Shown here: piece by piece, positions 59,500 through 64,000 of the stretch
Layout: the number at the start of each line of letters is the position of its first letter
Numbering within the stretch: position 1 is the stretch's first letter
From: Gongronella butleri
Lineage: Eukaryota; Mucoromycota; Mucoromycetes; Mucorales; Cunninghamellaceae
Assembly (NCBI GenBank): GCA_025201375.1
Contig: JAIWZP010000051.1
Location: forward strand, 62,001-126,000
DNA length: 64,000 bases
Direction of reading: 5' to 3'
Position numbers and translations under genes: made by a program
Notes under the pieces: generated by a model
Told to the model about the DNA's origin: nothing
The model's input: only the letters and a program-made list of their open reading frames with translations
Databases searched by the model: none

Positions 59500-62331
59500 A
59501 TGCATCGTCACCGCGCGGGAGCGATGCACCAGTCGAACAAGCCGTTCAAGTCTCGGCACGCGTCCAAGGGCACGCTAAAAGAAAAGTCCAAGGGCAAGGT
59601 GAACCGCAGCGCGATCAAGCAAGGCGGTGCCAAGGTGCTTGCAAAGCACGACCGTCGGCATGCTGCCAAGATGGCGCAGGCGAATAAGCGCGAGGAAGTG
59701 ATGCGCGTGCATCGCGTCTTTGAGGGTCGGCAAGGCGCGCCCAAGATCGTGCCTGTCTTGAGCCTTTGCCCGGACTCGAACAGCCCTTCCGCCATCAGCA
59801 GCTTGTATCAAGCCCTTGATCAGCAGCCGCCCGAAGACGCCACCGTGCCCTCGCTTTTGCACGCCGAGCGCTTCAAACAGAAATTGCAGCTGTTCCCTCT
59901 GCGCCGTAATTTTATTGACATCCTCGACGCGTTCAAAGTGGCCGACTATGCCATTCTTTTGCTCTCGGCCGACGTTGAGGTCGACCAATTCGGCATCAAT
60001 TGCCTTTTAGGTATCCTCAACCAGGGCCTTGTCAATGTGGTGCCCGTTGTCCAGGTAAAATGGAGAAAAATGGAGAAAATTTGCGAAAATCACAGTCTAA
60101 TTTGATTTTTTTTTTCTCATAGTACATGAACAATGTACCGGCCAAGAACCAGACGAGCGTGAAAAAGTCACTTTTGGCGTTTGTGCAGCAATTCTTCCCC
60201 GAGCAGCAACATTTGTATTCGCTGGACACGCCGTCGGACGCAATGAATGTTTTGCGATACCTGACATCGCAGCGCCCCAAGCCATTGGTGTGGCGCGACT
60301 TGCACCCGTATTTGTTGGCCGAGGATGTGACGTACGAGCCCGAAAATGAGGCGACAGGTCTACTCAAGGTCACGGGCTACGCACGCGGCAACCCATTCAA
60401 TGCGAATCGCCTCGTTCATTTGCAAAATTATGGCGATTTCCAAATCCAGCAGATCACGGCCGCCGACGCGCCCGCCGCTCACAATGCCGCCAATGCCATG
60501 GAGCAGGATTTGCAAGTGTTGGATACCCCGCGCCCTGACGAGCAGGATGATCTTGTCGCCGAAAACGAGCCCGATTACATGGACAATGAGCAGACGTGGC
60601 CCACCGAGGAAGAATTGGCCGCTGCTGATGAGCGCGTGCGCCGTTTGCAGGAGCAACAGGCGGCAGGTACTAAGAAGCGCGTGCCAAAGGGCACGTCTGC
60701 CTACCAGGCAGCCTGGATCTTTGACGATGAAGACGAAGAATACAGCGACATTGACGACGATGACGACGACGACCAGGACATGATGGTCGAGGAAGATTAT
60801 GAAGACGACGTCATTGAACCTGCTGCGGGCGCCATGGTTGCCGACGACGATGAAGAGTATGAAGAAATCGAAATGGAGAAGAAGGCGACACAAAATGAGG
60901 ATGAATTCGATGTTGAAGAAGAGCAGCGACAGTAAGTTTTGCTTTTTTTTATTTTCTTCCAGGCGCTTGATCTCCTAATTTTTTTTTTCATTTTTTAAAT
61001 AGGTACGAAGAATACTTGCAAAAGCGAAAAGAGGAATTTGACGGCCACAATGAGTTCCCCGACGAAATTGACACACCAATGCATATGCCTGCGCGCCAGC
61101 GCTTCGCGCGCTACCGTGGTCTGCAGTCGTTCCGCACGTCGCCTTGGGATCCCTATGAGAATTTGCCCGTCGATTACAGCCGCATCTTCCAATTCGAGAA
61201 TTACACGCGCACAAAGAGCCGCATCGTGTCGCAAGCCATTGTTGGCAATGTCAAACCCGGTCGCCGCATCACACTGTGGATCCAGCATGTGCCCAAGGGC
61301 GCTTATGGTGAGAAAAAAAAAAAAGGAGAATGAACCAAAAAAAAAAAAAAAAAAAGTAAGGGGCAATGGACCAACGTTTTCTATTTTTTTTTTTTTGTTT
61401 TGTCTTAGACATGTTTGATGTGCGCCGTCCCTACGTGGTGTTTGGCCTGCTCCAGTACGAGCACAAGATGTCTCTGTTGAACTTGCAGATCAGCCGCGAC
61501 AATGCGTATGAGGAGCCTGTCCGATCCAAGGTACAATGAGAAAAAAAAAACGTGGTGGCTCGCCCATGGAGATGAACTTTAACCTTCTTTTTTTGATTTT
61601 GCATCCAGGACCCCATGATTCTCCACCTCGGCTTCCGCCGCTATCGCGTGCACCCTGTGTATTCCCAAAACTCCAACAAGTGCACGAATCATGTCCACAA
61701 ATTCGAGCGTTTCTTGCAAATGGGCCGGTCATCCATTGCTACCGTCTATGGCCCTGTTGTCTTTGGCAAGGTGCCTTGCATGCTATACAAGGAAAATGAG
61801 AATGACATCAATGGTATGATACCCTTTTTCTCCCTGTTTTTCTTCTCTCCCCTTTCTCGTTCCCTGTTTTTTTTCGGAATTGCAGGTGGCACGTGCGAAA
61901 CTCTAACCTACTTTTTGTTCTTTTCGCTCTTTTCAGCTCCGACGTTGGTGTCGACCGGCATGTTCATGAACACGGACGTCAAGCGCATCATTGCCAAGCG
62001 TATCATCCTTAGCGGCCATCCATTCCGCATCCACAAGCGCTCGGCGGTGATCCGCTATATGTTCTTCAATTCCGAGGACATTGACTGGTTCCGCCCTGTG
62101 CAATTGACCACGAAATACGGCCGCGTCGGCCACATTCGCGATTCGGTCGGCACACACGGCTATATGCGCTGTACATTTGACGGCCCCATCACGCAACAGG
62201 ACACCGTCATGCTCAGCCTTTATAAACGTATCTTCCCTAAATGGAACACCGAGCTGTACCAGGGTGGCCTGATCACTGACGCCCAGCCCGCGGCCGTCAT
62301 CGACAAGCCAATTGACATGGACATGGAATAG
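59500..62331 (+). CDS. TSR1: Ribosome-biogenesis factor Tsr1 (GTPase-like, 40S maturation)
   Basis: Exons 59500-60054, 60123-60931, 61003-61307, 61409-61530, 61609-61813 and 61937-62331 give 796 residues. The basic N-terminus ([18 protein letters not shown]) precedes a translational-GTPase-like fold without a canonical P-loop ([36 protein letters not shown]). The AARP2CN-type region is [18 protein letters not shown]. An acidic stretch (about 440-490) is followed by the conserved [20 protein letters not shown] and the C-terminal block [47 protein letters not shown]. Tsr1 sits on the late pre-40S subunit and blocks premature joining. Lack of a P-loop is normal for the family. The start is the ATG after the pyrimidine leader; a second Met follows at residue 9. 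Confidence 0.94.
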
Positions 62332-63636
62332 ATCATACATCATCTCTTTTTTTTTTATCATTCGCATCCCTTTTGCTCCTCATCTGCTTTGTTTTGCTCG
62401 CCTCTCCCCCCCCCTCCACTTTTTACCACTTTTTTTTTCTTCCTCGGGCTCCCCTGATAACTGGCCTGGCCTTCAATTGCCCCCTTGGATCCCTCGCTCT
62501 CTCATTTATCCCATTTATCATTGTTGTTTATTTATTTTATAGCTCTCTTTCTCTCTCTCATGATCATTTGACATTAAAAGCAAGCACATGTGTTGTTTGG
62601 TGGCAATAGAAAACGAAAAAAGAAACAGGCCCTGGAGGGGTGAACCTCGCTTTTTTTTTTTTTTTTTTTTGGTCGTTCCAGGGGATTCCACTGCCATTGA
62701 GAGCCAGGGACCCGCTCCTTGCTCTATTTTTTTTTTTTCATCATCATCATCGTCTCCTTTGTCTCCTATTTTCAGCATGTTGGAACGAGCGCGTCACAAC
62801 AATGGAGCTGCAATGAATCAAAATAAAAATAAAAAAAAGATGCGCGATGAAGGCTCAGGAGAGGGGGGCCAACGAGGGGTGTGGTGCAAGGGAGGATACC
62901 CGCTGACAGCAGGCCTAAGCATGCGTTGCCTGATGGATGATGACGATGAGATGGCTTTCGAATTGGATGTTTTTTTTTTGTCTCCCTCTTTTTTAAGGCT
63001 ATTTCTGCGCCGTATGAATGAGATGCAGCTCAAGCATTCTTTCTGGGCAATTGATCGACACCATTTTATGCATGTTCAGGCGCCGCCTCAAGCAGGTCGC
63101 AGTAGGCAAGCGCATTCTTGCATCACGCTACACAAGGGAAAAAAGGGAAAAAGGAACAAAACGCGCCCAGTCTTGCTTGGCAAAAGGACAATGGGTCATC
63201 TTGATGATCATGTATTGCGCTTGTGGAGGGGGGGTGGAGGAAACAAAGAAAAAGAGGAGCTGTTGCACTCCCTTTTCAGGAGGGAAGGGGGCGCGCGCAC
63301 TCTCTCTCTCTCTCTCTCGCACCCAAAATGAGAAAATTCCAGGTTTTTGTCCATCAATTCCACCGGATTCACCGGCGCGTCGCGCAAACCATCACACATG
63401 TTGCCCTTTTTAGATGGGAGCCTGCCTTTTTACAACAAGATTTATTTCTGTGCGAGGGCCTATATAAAGAGTTTGCGCCAATGGCCAACGCCATTGTTCT
63501 TTTGAACCTTTTTATCTTTTTTACTTTTTTCTGCCATTCTTTTCGTTTTTTTTTTTCTTTGCCATGGAACGAGTATGTGAAAAGTGCAATATTGGTTTTT
63601 ATTTTTATTTTTATTCACATTGTAACTTATTTATAG
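62332..63636. other. Gene-free region after TSR1
   Basis: No convincing gene. A 247-codon frame (62588-63331) is built on homopolymer and low-complexity stretches and has no domain. It includes a (TC)n tract at about 63299-63318. The last part (63480-63630) is T-rich and could be the leader or an intron of the next gene. Confidence 0.45.
63299..63318 (+). repeat. (TC)n microsatellite
   Basis: About ten TC units in the intergenic region between TSR1 and the gene at the window end. Confidence 0.9.
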
Positions 63637-64000
63637 ATGATGCATTCTGAGCAGCTACCACAATATGAAGATTTGATGCAAGACGCCAATTTGGGGATGG
63701 ATGATGCCGAGCCGCTGCCAGAATACACGGAGCCACCCTTGGAGGAGCTGCTAAAGCGATTTGCGCCGCGCTGGGACAACCAGCGCGTGAGTTATCACCC
63801 ATTGACCAGTCTGACGCCGGTCGTCAAGAACAAGGACCAGCCCATGGGCCCGATTCTCGATCGCATGGAGGAATACAGGCTCAAGAACCAAGAATGGCAT
63901 TGCCAGAGCGTGAAAAAGATGCGCGTCATGGCAGAAAGTCTGTATCACATCCACAGCAGCGCCAACACCACGGCCCCGCCAACTCTGCGAGACACGTATC
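63637..64000 (+). CDS. Unidentified gene, 5' part only (cut by the window end)
   Basis: An open frame from ATG (63637) runs to the last base without a stop (121 codons). It starts MMHSEQLPQYEDLMQD and contains a second Leu-Pro-x-Tyr motif (PLPEYTEPPLEELL). It continues RFAPRWDNQRVSYHP and LDRMEEYRLKNQEWHC. Codon use resembles the genes next to it, and the ATG follows ttatag, so the true first exon could lie upstream. The LPxY motifs could bind WW domains. I do not recognise the family; the 3' part lies outside the window. Confidence 0.55.
   Translation, partial: MMHSEQLPQYEDLMQDANLGMDDAEPLPEYTEPPLEELLKRFAPRWDNQRVSYHPLTSLTPVVKNKDQPMGPILDRMEEYRLKNQEWHCQSVKKMRVMAESLYHIHSSANTTAPPTLRDTY

Noticed and set aside
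1690..62670. T runs read as transcription terminators
   Set aside because: They occur mainly at intron 3' ends and in leaders, at set distances from AG or ATG, so a splicing or leader role fits better than termination.
62588..63331. 247-codon plus-strand frame after TSR1
   Set aside because: Composed of homopolymer-derived Phe, Ser and Lys runs with no domain; it crosses a TC microsatellite.
1..64000. tRNA, rRNA or spliceosomal RNA genes
   Set aside because: No B-box-like ggttcga-atcc context, no 5S or U6 signature was seen on either strand by eye; weak candidates could still be missed.
1..64000. CRISPR arrays, insertion sequences or bacterial operon signals
   Set aside because: The window is clearly spliced eukaryotic DNA. 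Regular spaced repeats are absent; the only repeats are microsatellites, homopolymers, dispersed decayed copies and one foldback element.

Overview
The window is nuclear DNA of an intron-rich filamentous fungus, probably an early-diverging (Mucoromycota-like) lineage. Supporting fungal markers are a chitin deacetylase, a Pho80-type cyclin, a PAS kinase of the Psk1/2 type, an alpha-arrestin with LPxY motifs and a short SAP30. The gene set also includes an unusual LrgA-LrgB fusion and a MEAK7 ortholog. The exact taxon cannot be read from the sequence. Introns are mostly 54-125 nt, start with GTAA/GTA, and very often carry a long T run before the 3' AG, and frequently an A run directly after the donor. 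Exon boundaries were inferred by eye from splice consensus, reading phase and family conservation. All multi-exon models given here keep phase to the stop.

Layout. 1-2547: degenerate dispersed repeat and gene-free DNA. 2548-19371, mostly + strand: M28 (glutamate carboxypeptidase II-like) peptidase, LrgA-LrgB membrane protein, CK1-family kinase with a WG/GW- and Q-rich tail, a doubtful minus-strand gene, chitin deacetylase, a tiny amphipathic protein and a PAS kinase. 20566-30210: alpha-arrestin, TOPORS-like RING ligase (-), SAP30, Pho80-like cyclin, Tim10 (-), repeat DNA and a four-TM protein. 30688-34862 (-): a large JmjC protein. 34863-40587: a 5.7-kb gene-poor block of degenerate repeats containing a nearly perfect foldback element of about 1 kb. 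40588-46984: MEAK7-like TLDc protein, membrane-anchored GDSL hydrolase, and a long low-complexity membrane protein. 46985-48923: repeat DNA. 48924-62331: three housekeeping blocks, CUL4 (-)/TRS130 (+), WDR53-like (-) and TSR1 (+). 62332-64000: gene-free DNA and the start of an unidentified gene cut by the window end.

Functional themes. The genes are unrelated housekeeping and signalling functions rather than one operon-like system: ubiquitin (CUL4, TOPORS-like ligase, arrestin adaptor), chromatin (SAP30, JmjC), membrane traffic (TRS130, M28 peptidase), nutrient kinases/cyclin (PAS kinase, Pho80), ribosome and mitochondrial biogenesis (TSR1, Tim10). Three gene pairs are head-to-head across about 185-230 bp.

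The most unusual items are: (i) a foldback (MITE-like) element with TA target duplication nested inside a dispersed repeat whose paralog at about 48485 preserves the empty site; (ii) a CK1-like kinase with an Argonaute-hook-like WG/GW tail; (iii) paired A-run/T-run intron ends that could pair in the transcript; (iv) an LrgA-LrgB fusion; (v) microexons of 19, 20 and 33 nt and a probable GC-AG intron.
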